From Gammaproteobacteria bacterium (GTDB lineage Bacteria; Pseudomonadota; Gammaproteobacteria; GRL18), in assembly GCA_016744995.1 (NCBI GenBank), contig JADGDG010000004.1, positions 1-64,000 of the forward strand: a stretch of DNA of 64,000 nt, given 5' to 3'. The notes beneath the pieces are model-generated. The model was not told where the DNA came from, did no database searches, and saw nothing but the letters and a program-made list of their open reading frames with translations. The position numbers were made by a program, and so were the translations under genes. This document shows positions 1 through 8,846 of the stretch, piece by piece; the first letter of the stretch is position 1; each line of letters begins with the position of its first letter.

Positions 1-520
1 TCTCTAAAGTGCAAGCCCTGACTACTTTTTGCTTTTTTTATCGGTAGAAGTGGCTCACTCAAAGACAATGGGATTCAAGGATTGTCTGGAACGGGCTGAG
101 GGGACAGGAGTATGGTTAGAGATGATAAAGGAGGGGCATTGAGACCCATACACTGTGATGGAAATACTTTATGGGTATTCTAAAAGCTTCTATTTTTTTG
201 TTGGGCCTGAAGCACAATTAAAGACACTTTGCCAAAATCAAAAAAAGCATTGGGTTCGAGGGATCAATGCTTGTCGGAAATTGTTCAAAAGCAATCATCC
301 CATTCCCATCACCACTTAAAACCAATAATGTTTTAGAGTTTAGTCTACCTTGCAAAGCCTTGCAGACTTTCCCCTGTCTGACAGTCCAGATTTTATCCCT
401 ACCTGAACACATTGACACCTCTATTTCCTAATTTGTCCTTATTTTTTAGATAATCTCATTGCCAGCTAACTTTTTTGAAGTGAACTGAATTTTTTAGTGA
501 TTTTCAATTTCTCATTTTGT
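1..520. other. No recognisable gene
   Basis: I see no convincing gene here. A 66-codon reverse-strand frame (218-418) has no recognisable motif and no clear ribosome binding site. A forward frame that ends at about 146 (reading ...WLEMIKEGH, stop) could be the tail of a lost gene, but I cannot place it. The stretch ends at 521-530 with the bases GGGTGGCCTG, the right end of a dispersed repeat found elsewhere in the window. Confidence 0.4.
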
Positions 521-528
521 GGGTGGCC

Positions 529-666
529 TGTTTTATATTTGGTAAAAGCTATTGGCATAGCTCAAAAACAGAGGGGATCAATAAGGGTATCACTGATCAA
601 TTTCTAAGGGATTTAGGACTCATTTCTTTAAAACAGAAATGGATTGCTATTCATTATCCGCATTAA
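529..666 (+). pseudogene. 3' remnant of a group II intron reverse transcriptase/maturase gene
   Basis: The forward frame ending at TAA 664-666 has no start and reads GKSYWHSSKTEGINKG, then FLRDLGLISLKQKW and IAIHYPH. This is the usual C-terminal end of the maturase domain of group II intron-encoded proteins (LtrA type), where a GLISL...W...HYP ending is typical. Only about 45 codons remain. The 5' side stops at the GGGTGGCCTG end of a dispersed repeat, which looks like the deletion breakpoint. The intron RNA 3' end follows directly, as expected for an intron whose ORF lies in domain IV. Assignment is from memory of the family, not from a search. Confidence 0.7.
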
Positions 667-739
667 TGAACCGCACCTTGCGGATCCGCATGAGGGGTGG
701 TGTGGGGGCTGAGGGAGAGAAACCCTTGGCTACCCGATT
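667..739 (+). mobile_element. Group II intron 3' end (domains V and VI remnant)
   Basis: Directly after the maturase stop lies a strongly paired segment. It begins GAACCGC and closes with GGGTGGTG, with TTGCGG/CCGCA in the middle, which is the shape of the about 34-nt domain V of bacterial class C group II introns. A second hairpin follows (GGGGGCTGAGGG...CCCTTGGC) ending in CTACCCGATT, consistent with domain VI and the intron 3' end. The intron lies opposite to the neighbouring hsdS gene, and its 3' end directly meets the hsdS stop codon (TAA in AGCTAA). Group IIC-attC introns are known to insert into the bottom strand of attC sites. The junction sequence TAGCTG is what an attC of the type GTTAGCTG would leave. 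The assignment to class C is inference. Confidence 0.6.
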
Positions 740-2140
740 TAGCTGTTTTTGATTGCATTTCCAATGATCTTATCAATTGAATTACATTCTTTTTTAATCT
801 CTTCTTTTATTTTTTCTTGGGCATCTAATTCCATTTTTATCTCATCAACTATTCGCTCTTGTTCTTCTAATAAAACATCTAAAAGTGGAAACTCTTGTAT
901 TTGGCTTGGGAATATATTGGTATTGTTACCAAGTCCTTTTTTATTAATTTCAACAAGGTATTGAAAATAATTAGTTCTGAAATAATAATAAGCAAATAAA
1001 CAATTATAATCTTTAAGTCTGATTCTCATTGTGAAGTCAGCAAATATGCCTTGCAATTCTTCATCATCAATAATTGCTACCTTGCCAATTGTTCCCTCAC
1101 CAGAACGAGCTAAAAGAATATCGTCATTTTGTACTATTTTATTTTGATTATCGGTTGCAAACTTATCTGTAACCAGACGGGAATTGTCCTTTTCAAACTT
1201 CCAGTTTTTAATGGTTGCCATTGAAAGATAATAATATTCTCCATTATCATCATCGTATTGTGCAGGAGATATGCCTTTACCTAATACAATTGGCTCTAAT
1301 ATGAAGTCTTTAATTTTTTTACTGGTTTTACTTTTGAGTTCATCAAGGACAAATTGCCCCGCTTGACGGTGAAATTTAACGCTATTGCGTAAATCTTTGT
1401 TGTTACCAAAATTTGAAATATCAAGATCAAAAACTTTTATCGTTTTTAATGTTTCAAACTGTTCAAGACTAAAATTAAACTCTCTGGCAAAAACTCGATT
1501 GATAACCTCTTGAGGTTCTTTAATTTTAACTTTTAACTCTTTAATATTTTGTTCGATTGGTTCTATTTGAGAAGATATTTCATCTTGTATTGATTTTTCA
1601 ATATCATGTATTTTAATTCTTCCCAATTCATCTTTTGACAAATACTTTGATGTGAACAATATCTCAAAAATTGGTCTAAGATGGAGGTTAAAATACCAAA
1701 GTAAGAATTTTTTATTTACTTTGGTATCATCAAAATCCAAATGGAATACATTTTGATTTAAAAATATATTCCGATCTGTTAGAAATGACAATCCTACTGT
1801 CATAGCATTAGAAATAATCAAACTATTATTTTTAGCTTGATAAAGAGTTTTTAGTTCCTCGATTGCCAAATCTGTTATCTTACTTTTACAGATATTTTTT
1901 AACTGGAACAAATCAGTATCAACATCCTGCATTGTTAAAAAATCATTATCTCCATTCCAATAATCTTCATTGAACTTTGAGGGGGTTCTACCTGATTTTA
2001 TATCCGTTATAGTATTCTGATTTTTTAGAAGTCTTTTTATTCCTTATTCCTTGCCCATATAGAACAGAATAGTCTTTTAATCCAATTTTCGGTTCTATTG
2101 ATAATTCATGAAATTTAATATCAAAATGCCTTAATCCCAT
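739..2140 (-). pseudogene. Type I/IIB restriction specificity subunit (HsdS-like), frameshifted
   Basis: Two overlapping frames make up one specificity gene. The first starts at ATG 2140, overlapping the stop of the upstream methylase gene, and ends after 50 codons at TAG 1988. The second runs to 739 and contains KSGRTPSKFNEDYWNG then DNDFLTMQDV, the standard start of an HsdS target-recognition domain (GxTPS...YW.G...W/FLT..D). A second copy of such a domain begins near residue 200 of the downstream frame (GKGISPAQYDDDNGEYYYLS). Coiled helices separate the two domains and close the protein (EEQERIVDEIK...). The frames differ by one base, near an A6 run at about 2015-2025. Either the gene is broken, or the run slips, or the assembly has an error. 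It would direct the fused nuclease-methylase encoded upstream. Confidence 0.75.
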
Positions 2141-4512
2141 TTCACACACCTCAAGAAATCTAAAGCAGTTTCTTTTACGCCATCATTAACGATAACTTCA
2201 CCATTGGCATTTAAACGATAAAGCTCATTAGGCATTGGCTTTTCACCTCTTTTAGTTCGTTTGTAGCCTACATGGTCAACTTCTGCCATAAATATTGAGT
2301 AGTTTAATTCTTTGGCAACTTCACCGAATACCCACCAAATATTTACAAAGCCAAAAATGTCTTTAGTGTCTTTATCAAATTTGCACAGCTCGACTATTTC
2401 AGATTGATATTTATCTACCAGTTCTTTTAAGGATAACTGATCGTCATCTTTTTCAAGATAACCTTTCAATAATCGAACAATGTTATTTTTTCGTTTTTCT
2501 TTTGTTTCTTTGGAAATTACCCACTTTTTAGAAATATCTTTTTCTTTAATAAAATGCTCAATTTCTTTCTCACACCGAGTTTTTAACAAACTCCATTCAT
2601 TAGAGTATTTACTCCATAGATCATTCCATCGTTCTACTTCATCTGTTGTTTTCTTTTGAGCAAAAAGTAGGCTTGTTTTGGTTGATGTATAGGGTTCAAA
2701 AGTAACTTGCGGTAGTGAAACCACCGCTTTTACTTTGAAATATTTATAAACAAACAAACGAATATATTTGTTTTCGGTAGTGTCAAATACACTTTCAGGT
2801 AAAACAGCGGCAAAACGTCCATTCGGTTTTAGCAGTTGATACCATCTTTCTATAAATAAATTTTCTGAATTCTTTTTATCCCCAAAGACAAACTCTTTTT
2901 TTACATTCTTTTTAGTTTCGTTATCTAGATCTACGCTAAACGGAGGATTGGTGATAATGACATCGAATTGTTTATTAACCTCTTTATCTGCATACAGGTT
3001 ATCAGGCTCATATTGTTTGAGAAAGTTTGGAGCGGTTTCTTTGTCATAGAGCTTAAATGGTAATAAACCATCTTTTACAAAAATATTACTTGATCCGTCA
3101 CCGTGTAAAATCATATTGACTTTGGTGGCTGTGCCAAGATTAAAATTTATTTCACTGCCATAAATATAATCTTTAGCCCATTTGTTTTCTCTGTGATCGG
3201 GCAGAAACCATTGATCAAATTTATCCTCAATATCTCGGGTATCATCTAACTGATCCTTAAACCGATATTTTAGGTTTTTGGTGATAAATTTCATGTATTC
3301 AATTAAAAAAGTACCACTTCCTGCACTGGGATCAATAAGATAGGGAATCTCTAAATCATTATTCACACGGTCTAATGCTAATTTATCAAGTTGTAAGCCC
3401 CATAATAGGAATCGGACCACATTGATATGGGTAAAAAATTGCCCTTTGCTTTGTTTAAAACCTTCTCGAATGATACCCTCGAAAAAATCCCCTAAAATAT
3501 CCTTACCATCAAAACTGTTTTTCCCATCAACAAACGAATATTTCTCTAATTCTTGGACGGTATATTTTAGTTTTTCTAAGGAGAATTTGTTTTCATCTAT
3601 GACATAGGACTTTTTAAGCTTGTTTTCATCAATAATATTGAGGCGTTGCTTTAATGCCCTACGATAAAGGCTATTGATGCGGTCAAATAGTGCGTCCTTG
3701 GTTTCAAACTCTTCATCGCCTTTTTTTGCATAAGCAAAAATCTGGAAGTCATATTTTTCATTTTTCTTTTTTTCGCTTTCATCTTGAATTTTTGCCAAAA
3801 TCAAGTTTGTAAGGGATGAAAAAACCTCATTATCATCTGTACCGCCACCGTCCCACAAAACGTTATGTAGATTTTTTCTAAGGCTTTCTAATTGTTCATG
3901 GCTAAAGTTAGTCTCTAAATCCTTTTTACCACCTTTTATAAAGGGCTCTTTTTGTGCCTTCCCATATCTGGTTGGTAGTTCGTCCGCAAAGTTTCTTTCT
4001 TCTTTCCATGAATCAAAAGAGGTATATTTTTCATAATTAATGATGATACATTTATCTTTGATTTCATCATTAACAATATCGAATGAATAGAGAACAAGAT
4101 ATTTAACACCTATCCCTTGTCCTTTTTCTTGTGAGGCAAGATTAAACAGTTGTTTTTCTATAACTTCATCTTTGTCTTTTTCGTAGTCTTCTGGGCTTTT
4201 AAGTTCCATATAGAGAAAGGCATTGCCTTTCGCATCCCTGACAACAACATCAATTCTTGGCTTGTTTACCTTTGGCCTACCGATGTCATATTCTTTTTCA
4301 ATTTCGATATTTTCAGGTTTATAGCCAAGGATATTGACTAATTTTGTAAGAATATAAGCTCGGACAACCTCTTCATCACCTGTGATTTTCTTTATTTCAC
4401 GGGTTTGCTTGATTTCTTTCGTATAACTGATGGTTGATTTGTCAAAATCAAATTTTTCCACAGCTTTAATTTTCTGCTGATTCAAATATTTTTTTATTAC
4501 AGTTTTATCCAT
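2131..4512 (-). CDS. Fused restriction nuclease / N6-adenine DNA methyltransferase (type I-like or BcgI-like)
   Basis: This 793-residue protein joins a restriction-type nuclease domain to a methylase in one chain. The N-terminal part has the HsdR_N fold signature: RID with Asp88, then ELK with Glu103 and Lys105 (PD-(D/E)xK), then QLFNLA. A helical stretch and GQFFTH follow. The N6-adenine methylase has motif I DPSAGSGTF (394-402) and motif IV NPPF (522-525). No separate HsdR helicase gene is present. This matches the architecture of type IIB/IIG enzymes such as BcgI, where an RM subunit works with a separate specificity subunit. The ATG follows an AGGAAG ribosome site, and the coding region begins about 45 bases after an attC core site, so the RM pair may itself be an integron cassette. 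The gene is more AT-rich than its neighbours, which suggests transfer. Confidence 0.85.
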   Translation of the reverse strand: MDKTVIKKYLNQQKIKAVEKFDFDKSTISYTKEIKQTREIKKITGDEEVVRAYILTKLVNILGYKPENIEIEKEYDIGRPKVNKPRIDVVVRDAKGNAFLYMELKSPEDYEKDKDEVIEKQLFNLASQEKGQGIGVKYLVLYSFDIVNDEIKDKCIIINYEKYTSFDSWKEERNFADELPTRYGKAQKEPFIKGGKKDLETNFSHEQLESLRKNLHNVLWDGGGTDDNEVFSSLTNLILAKIQDESEKKKNEKYDFQIFAYAKKGDEEFETKDALFDRINSLYRRALKQRLNIIDENKLKKSYVIDENKFSLEKLKYTVQELEKYSFVDGKNSFDGKDILGDFFEGIIREGFKQSKGQFFTHINVVRFLLWGLQLDKLALDRVNNDLEIPYLIDPSAGSGTFLIEYMKFITKNLKYRFKDQLDDTRDIEDKFDQWFLPDHRENKWAKDYIYGSEINFNLGTATKVNMILHGDGSSNIFVKDGLLPFKLYDKETAPNFLKQYEPDNLYADKEVNKQFDVIITNPPFSVDLDNETKKNVKKEFVFGDKKNSENLFIERWYQLLKPNGRFAAVLPESVFDTTENKYIRLFVYKYFKVKAVVSLPQVTFEPYTSTKTSLLFAQKKTTDEVERWNDLWSKYSNEWSLLKTRCEKEIEHFIKEKDISKKWVISKETKEKRKNNIVRLLKGYLEKDDDQLSLKELVDKYQSEIVELCKFDKDTKDIFGFVNIWWVFGEVAKELNYSIFMAEVDHVGYKRTKRGEKPMPNELYRLNANGEVIVNDGVKETALDFLRCVKWD

Positions 4513-4554
4513 TTCTTCCTACTTTTTTGGTGTTGCCACCGTATTTAATTTTGA

Positions 4555-4637
4555 CAGCTAACGCTTCGCTTCATGGGCGCCGTTTCTGGCCGCGCAAGCG
4601 GACGGGGACGGTGTCCCATGGAAGCGTTTGTTAGCCG
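4555..4637 (-). other. attC recombination site (integron cassette)
   Basis: This 83-base imperfect palindrome lies at the 3' end of the HNH gene. Read on the reverse strand, it opens GGCTAACAAACGCTTCCATG and closes CATGAAGCGAAGCGTTAGCT, with inverted GCTAAC/GTTAGC core boxes. The gene's stop codon (TAA) is inside the first core box, a common layout in integron cassettes. The restriction gene begins directly after the distal core. Confidence 0.75.
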
Positions 4638-5308
4638 TTTTCATCTTCGTTGACCATAAATTTTAAGAGTTCGCTGTGTGCTGCAGCAATTAAACCAACG
4701 CATTTTTGCAAGCGAGCTTTAGGGTCAGAGCTGGAAGTTCTAGATCTCGAAGTACGGCCATCAAGCGCGCTAATTGAGCTTGAGATAACAGCGTTGGCGG
4801 CACCCATTGCGACGTAGGCATCAATCACGCTGCTTTTCAGATCCTCCTTTAAAATGGATATCGCTCCCTCGTCGATGGCCCTACTAAACTGAATATTACT
4901 GAAAAGGCATCCACCTTCTCGAAAATCTTGTATTGATGCTACTCTTTGATTGAATTCAAGTTCGTCTATCAAAGACTGCAAAGGGCCAACATCTCTGTGA
5001 TAAGCTTGAGGCGAGCTCAACAATGTTTCGGGACGTTCCTCACAAAGCTTCAACCAAGTCTCTTTATGCCCCTTCAATTCATTCGGTGTAAACTTGCGTC
5101 CTCTTGGATGTTTTACATTGTAGCTATGTATTTCCGCGTGACAGTCAAAACAGACGGGGATTGCGTTGTCTATGTCATCGGTACCACCATCTTCCTTGGG
5201 TTGGATGTGATCTGTCTCAATTTTCACTCCACAAAACCTGTAGCAAATACAGCATCGACGGCGACATTTAATGAGAAGCTGTGCTACTTCGGTCCGAGAG
5301 AATGACAT
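4631..5308 (-). CDS. HNH endonuclease-domain protein in an integron cassette
   Basis: This 225-residue protein has an N-terminal HNH nuclease domain (about residues 10-65). It shows CCIC (first zinc pair), TDHIQP with the catalytic His, an Asn in DNAIPVC, and CFDCHAEIH (second zinc pair and final His). The C-terminal 120 residues are not recognised; they include a Ser/Ala-rich stretch. The domain suggests DNA cleavage, perhaps defence, but no target can be read from sequence. The ATG is preceded by AAAGGA at about 5320. The gene is bounded upstream by a GTTAGCC core (5332-5338, read in reverse) and downstream by a full attC, so it is a one-gene integron cassette. It probably relies on a promoter in the upstream integrase/attI region. 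Confidence 0.8.
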   Translation of the reverse strand: MSFSRTEVAQLLIKCRRRCCICYRFCGVKIETDHIQPKEDGGTDDIDNAIPVCFDCHAEIHSYNVKHPRGRKFTPNELKGHKETWLKLCEERPETLLSSPQAYHRDVGPLQSLIDELEFNQRVASIQDFREGGCLFSNIQFSRAIDEGAISILKEDLKSSVIDAYVAMGAANAVISSSISALDGRTSRSRTSSSDPKARLQKCVGLIAAAHSELLKFMVNEDENG

Positions 5309-5767
5309 TTTCGGAGATCCTTTCTTCGGGCGGCTAACAGTTGATATGACCAGACTGCAGGTTAGGCCCTATATTCTCGTTTATTACGGCTGACGGCATA
5401 AAAATTTCGCCCGTCAGCGGCCTTATCTTTTCCGTAAGGTTAAATTTTATTGACTTATCTTTTTACCAGTATTATCTGTTTACTGCAACTAATTTCTCTA
5501 ATAACTTGATCTTCTTGGCAATTTTTTCTGTTTGATTAATTTTGACTCTTTATTTTTTCCTTTTTTGTCTTTAATAATGAAAAAAGAAACCCGCATGGCG
5601 TATTTTTCCTTTTCGTCCGTCATCCATTGAATACCTTAAATTGTCTATTTAGATTGATTAAAATCATTAATTTTATGAATCATTTTCAAATAATCTTTTT
5701 GATTATTGTTACATTAATCATTTTATGGCAAAATAGTTAAAATGTTTCATACAAGGAAGACATTATA
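5309..5767. promoter_or_regulatory. Possible attI and divergent promoter region of a decayed integron
   Basis: This gap lies between the reverse-strand HNH cassette and the forward-strand integrase-like pseudogene, which is where attI and the cassette promoter sit in an integron. Core-like boxes are GTTAGCC (reverse, 5332-5338) and GTTAGGC (forward, 5361-5367). An inverted repeat GCTGACGG/CCGTCAGC lies at about 5389-5423. The remaining AT-rich sequence could hold promoters, but none is certain. attI sites are poorly conserved, so the exact site is a guess. Confidence 0.4.
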
Positions 5768-6332
5768 ATGACTGACAAGGATGATATTGCTGTTGCAAAT
5801 TTTTGGGATAAATTTATTTTTATCTTACACTCAAAGAAGATATTACCCCCAATTGATCGCTGATATGTTATTCGTATTGAGGAATACATTGCTTTTTTTA
5901 AACAAAATCACCCAGCAAAACGGTTACGACAACATAACTTCAAAAGATATTGATGAATTTATTGCCTATGTTACACATAAAGATCATTTTGATTCTCTAA
6001 AATTTTATCAATTAATACATGCATTACAGCTCTTATTTACACGTCATCTTTATTTAGAATGGTCACTTAAATATGATTGGGACTATTTAAAAGCTTCTCA
6101 TCAAGAATCACCTTCATGTCATTCTGAGTTAATGCGGCAACCCCAGCAAACCCATTCAAGAAAATTTCCGCAAGTGAATAGGTCATCAGCGCTAGAACAA
6201 AATCGATCACTTTTTAAAAAATTAACCGCAGTTATCCGTCAGATGAATTACGGGGCATTGTGGATACCCATAACTTACCCTTTTGCTCAAATAATGGGTG
6301 GCCTGGATTACCATAAAAAAATCGCAGCCTAG
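5768..6332 (+). pseudogene. Integron-integrase-like tyrosine recombinase, N-terminal part only
   Basis: The frame from ATG 5768 reads MTDKDDIAVANFWDKF and IDR, then TGA (5861) exactly where this family has the Trp of RWYV. It continues YVIRIEEYIAFF. A one-base shift near 5940 moves to the frame that reads KDIDEFIAYV, FYQLIHALQLLF, KYDWDYLKASH and LFKKLTAVIRQMNYG. This is the N-terminal extension and first helix of long integron-type tyrosine recombinases, in which the sequence would continue as NYS.RTE.AY. The chain instead breaks off at NYG, where a dispersed palindromic repeat begins (6262). The catalytic domain with its R-H-R-Y residues is absent, so the gene is dead. Its orientation away from the HNH cassette is the normal integron arrangement. 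Confidence 0.7.
6262..6312. repeat. Dispersed palindromic repeat A, copy 1
   Basis: The sequence runs from TGGATACCCATAACTTA through TTTTGCTCAAATAATGGGTG to GCCTGGATTA. ACCCAT and ATGGGT pair across a loop of about 22 bases. Further copies or parts lie at 23161-23214, 26475-26560, 24089-24110 and 521-530. Here it cuts off the integrase pseudogene. Confidence 0.75.
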
Positions 6333-6343
6333 CAATGATATAT

Positions 6344-7879
6344 TTACTGAGGATTAAAAGCCTGCCTCATCACATGATAAATATAATTCTGCTCATAAGT
6401 ACCCGTGAGTAAATGGGCCCATGGGCCAGCAGCATATACGGCTACGTCTTCACCACTATGGGTTGCTGAGCTGAGTGGGATCAGACTTTCATGGATATGC
6501 CCACGTGCCTCGGTATCAATATGAGTGACATTCGTACGACGTGGTTTGATTTTACAGGCTGGAGGCTGACAGTCCGCAGGCTGATCAGGCAAGGCTTTAC
6601 CCCCATTGGTATAGTTCAAGGTGGTATAAGGTAAGCCATCTTTTGCCAAGGCAAATTCAGACCATGGCCCACCTTGAGCTGGGCGGTTAGGTTTCACTTT
6701 ACCTAAAATCGGATTACCACGAGTGGGGTAGCCCGCCATAGTGAAAACATGGCTATGATCGGCGGTGACAATCACCAGAGTATCATTTAAATCCACTTTG
6801 CTTAGTGCGATTTTCACTGCATCATCCAAAGCAATGGTGTCATGTAATGCCAGGTACGGATTGGAAGCATGATGCGCATGATCAATACGAGCGGCTTCAA
6901 CCATTAAAAAGAAGCCTTTTTCATTTTTCTGCAAGATATCAATGGCCTTATCAGTCATGGCCGCCAAGCTAGGTTCACCCGCACCATCTAAGGCTTGGTC
7001 CACGTCATAACGCATATGGCCGGGTTCAAATAAACCTAATAAATGTGCTGTGGTTTTCGGATCGATGGCTTCAAACTGTTGCGCATTCCATACGTATTGA
7101 CCATCTACATATTTTTGCTGCCATTCTGTGACCAGGTTTCGTTTATCTTCACGTAAACCGACTGCAACCGCAGGATACTCGGGATCAGCCATTTCCATGG
7201 GTAAGAAGTTACGACGACCACCGCCAATCATGACTTCCATACCATCACCATGATTAAAGTTAACCATTTGGCTGGCAATATCTTCACAGCCTTTTTTACG
7301 CTCAACTGGTGGGATTTTACTATCTGCTTCCCAGCCTCGCTCCGGGCTGTGTGCATAAGTTGCTGCAGGGGTTGCGTGGGTAATACGTGCCGTGCTGATA
7401 ATGCCCGTGGCATAGCCCTTATCTTCCATTTGTTCAAGCAAGGTAGCGATTTCAGTATCCTTACTACTGGCACAATCTGAGCGCGTGGCCGTTTGATCAA
7501 CAGAAATAAAACCCGCATTGGTTTTGATACCCGTCATCATTGCGGTCATGGTACCGGCAGAGTCTGGTACTTGTTGGTTAACATTATAAGTTTTCGATAA
7601 ACCGGTATAAGGCAACTGCTCAAATACGAGTTTGTTTTCTTCACCCGGCTTGCCTGCTAATTGGCCTTGTAGAATACGAGCTGAAGTAATGGTGGAAATA
7701 CTCATTCCATCGCCAATAAATAAAATCACATTTTTAGCTTTTTGCGTATTGGCTGTTTTCGCCATTGCTGCTTTTAATGTTTCCTGCCCATCAGAAAACC
7801 ATTGTTTAGCAGACTCAGCGTGGGCAGTGCTGAAAGTGAGCATGGCGGTTAATGAAAAGGCTAAAGTGATGATCTTCAT
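6344..7879 (-). CDS. phoA: Alkaline phosphatase (PhoA family), periplasmic
   Basis: This 511-residue enzyme releases phosphate from phosphomonoesters in the periplasm. A signal peptide ends at about residue 21 (TAHA). Metal and catalytic motifs are visible: IGDG (Asp57), the nucleophile Ser107 in PDSAGTM, GHI, VTADHSH and RIDHAHH. The length fits the family. It lies after the TonB/phytate operon on the same strand, separated by 160 bases that contain a hairpin repeat, so it probably has its own promoter. With the phytase it would supply phosphate under starvation. I saw no clear Pho box directly upstream of this gene. Confidence 0.93.
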   Translation of the reverse strand: MKIITLAFSLTAMLTFSTAHAESAKQWFSDGQETLKAAMAKTANTQKAKNVILFIGDGMSISTITSARILQGQLAGKPGEENKLVFEQLPYTGLSKTYNVNQQVPDSAGTMTAMMTGIKTNAGFISVDQTATRSDCASSKDTEIATLLEQMEDKGYATGIISTARITHATPAATYAHSPERGWEADSKIPPVERKKGCEDIASQMVNFNHGDGMEVMIGGGRRNFLPMEMADPEYPAVAVGLREDKRNLVTEWQQKYVDGQYVWNAQQFEAIDPKTTAHLLGLFEPGHMRYDVDQALDGAGEPSLAAMTDKAIDILQKNEKGFFLMVEAARIDHAHHASNPYLALHDTIALDDAVKIALSKVDLNDTLVIVTADHSHVFTMAGYPTRGNPILGKVKPNRPAQGGPWSEFALAKDGLPYTTLNYTNGGKALPDQPADCQPPACKIKPRRTNVTHIDTEARGHIHESLIPLSSATHSGEDVAVYAAGPWAHLLTGTYEQNYIYHVMRQAFNPQ

Positions 7880-7968
7880 AATAGGTAAACCTGATATTTA
7901 AATTGCAATAATATTATCACTGTTTTAGCGCAATAGAAAAAATGTGATTTTTCTTTTGCTACATTTTT

Positions 7969-8046
7969 AACGACTTGCACTCGTTAAAAATGGCAGCACA
8001 TCCCTGTGCTGCACGTGTCCATCAATTAATGGGTGGACACTAATTA
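7969..8046. repeat. Dispersed hairpin repeat B, copy 1
   Basis: This element of about 78 bases begins AACGACTTGCACTCG and contains the perfect hairpin GCAGCACA-TCCC-TGTGCTGC, then TGTCCA...TGGACA. A closely similar copy lies at 16652-16733. Both sit just after the 3' ends of genes, and here the element overlaps the tonB stop. It may act as a transcription terminator or be a miniature mobile element. Confidence 0.7.
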
Positions 8047-8846
8047 ATACGATATTCAAATGTGTTTCTGACATTTGGTACTGCCACCGCAACACCATTT
8101 ATTAAACGAGGGGCATAACGAAAGGTTCTAGCCGCTTCAAGTGACGGTTTCACAAAGCCAGGATGACATTGACCAATGACTTTAGGGTTGTCTACTCGGC
8201 CAAGCTTGTTAACCGTATATTGAACCGTACAGTCTCCTTCGATACCTTTACGTATAGCTTTACGCGGATAACCTGGCGCTTGTTTATCAATAGGGTGATA
8301 TTGGCTGATATCAAAAGCTTTTTCAGTCCTGGCCGGGCTTGTTGCTTGTACTGCTTGTTGCCGACTAGCTGTGGCAGCAGCTGGAATGGGCCTGCCAGGC
8401 TCAGTCTTAACTGCTGGCTTTACTGGAGCTGCCTGAACCGTTTGTTGAACCAGTTCAGGCTCTTTTTTAACTTTTGCTTTGGGCTTTAGCTCAGGTTTTT
8501 GTTTTGGCTCTACTTTGGTTTTAGGTTTTTCAATTCGCTTAAACGCAAAGTCTTTCTTTTCTATTGTTTTGTTTTGTTTGATTGCTTTAACGGGTGCAGC
8601 CTCTTTAACTTGTGGGGCGGGTAAAGCAGGTTTTGTAACAACTGGTTTTGGCAGCTGAAACATATGGATCTGAATGCTTTTGGTCTCGGCTGATTCAGGC
8701 ATAGACGACGTCCATGAAAACAGCAGAAAGACAACGATGGCAATATGTAACAAGGTGGCGCCGGCAAGGGAAAAGTGTTTTCCTTGATTAATATTCTGCC
8801 AAAGCAATTGCAAAGGATAACATTGATAGCTTGCAGTATTATTCAT
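8040..8846 (-). CDS. tonB: TonB energy transducer protein
   Basis: This 268-residue protein links inner-membrane proton energy to outer-membrane receptors. It has an N-terminal membrane anchor (about residues 27-47), a long Pro/Lys/Glu-rich periplasmic spacer (about 70-175), and a C-terminal TonB domain (about 185-268) with YPRKAIRKGIEGDCTV and FRYAP. It overlaps the upstream exbD by 8 bases, so the two are translated together. As the last gene of the receptor-phytase-exbB-exbD-tonB operon, it probably serves that receptor in particular. The stop falls inside a hairpin repeat that may terminate the transcript. Confidence 0.9.
   Translation of the reverse strand: MNNTASYQCYPLQLLWQNINQGKHFSLAGATLLHIAIVVFLLFSWTSSMPESAETKSIQIHMFQLPKPVVTKPALPAPQVKEAAPVKAIKQNKTIEKKDFAFKRIEKPKTKVEPKQKPELKPKAKVKKEPELVQQTVQAAPVKPAVKTEPGRPIPAAATASRQQAVQATSPARTEKAFDISQYHPIDKQAPGYPRKAIRKGIEGDCTVQYTVNKLGRVDNPKVIGQCHPGFVKPSLEAARTFRYAPRLINGVAVAVPNVRNTFEYRIN

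Noticed and set aside
218-418. Reverse-strand 66-residue frame
   Set aside because: No known motif, no ribosome site, unusual composition, in a degraded region.
4631-5308. Homing endonuclease in an intron
   Set aside because: The HNH gene is bounded by attC-type sites, not by intron ends, so a cassette fits better.
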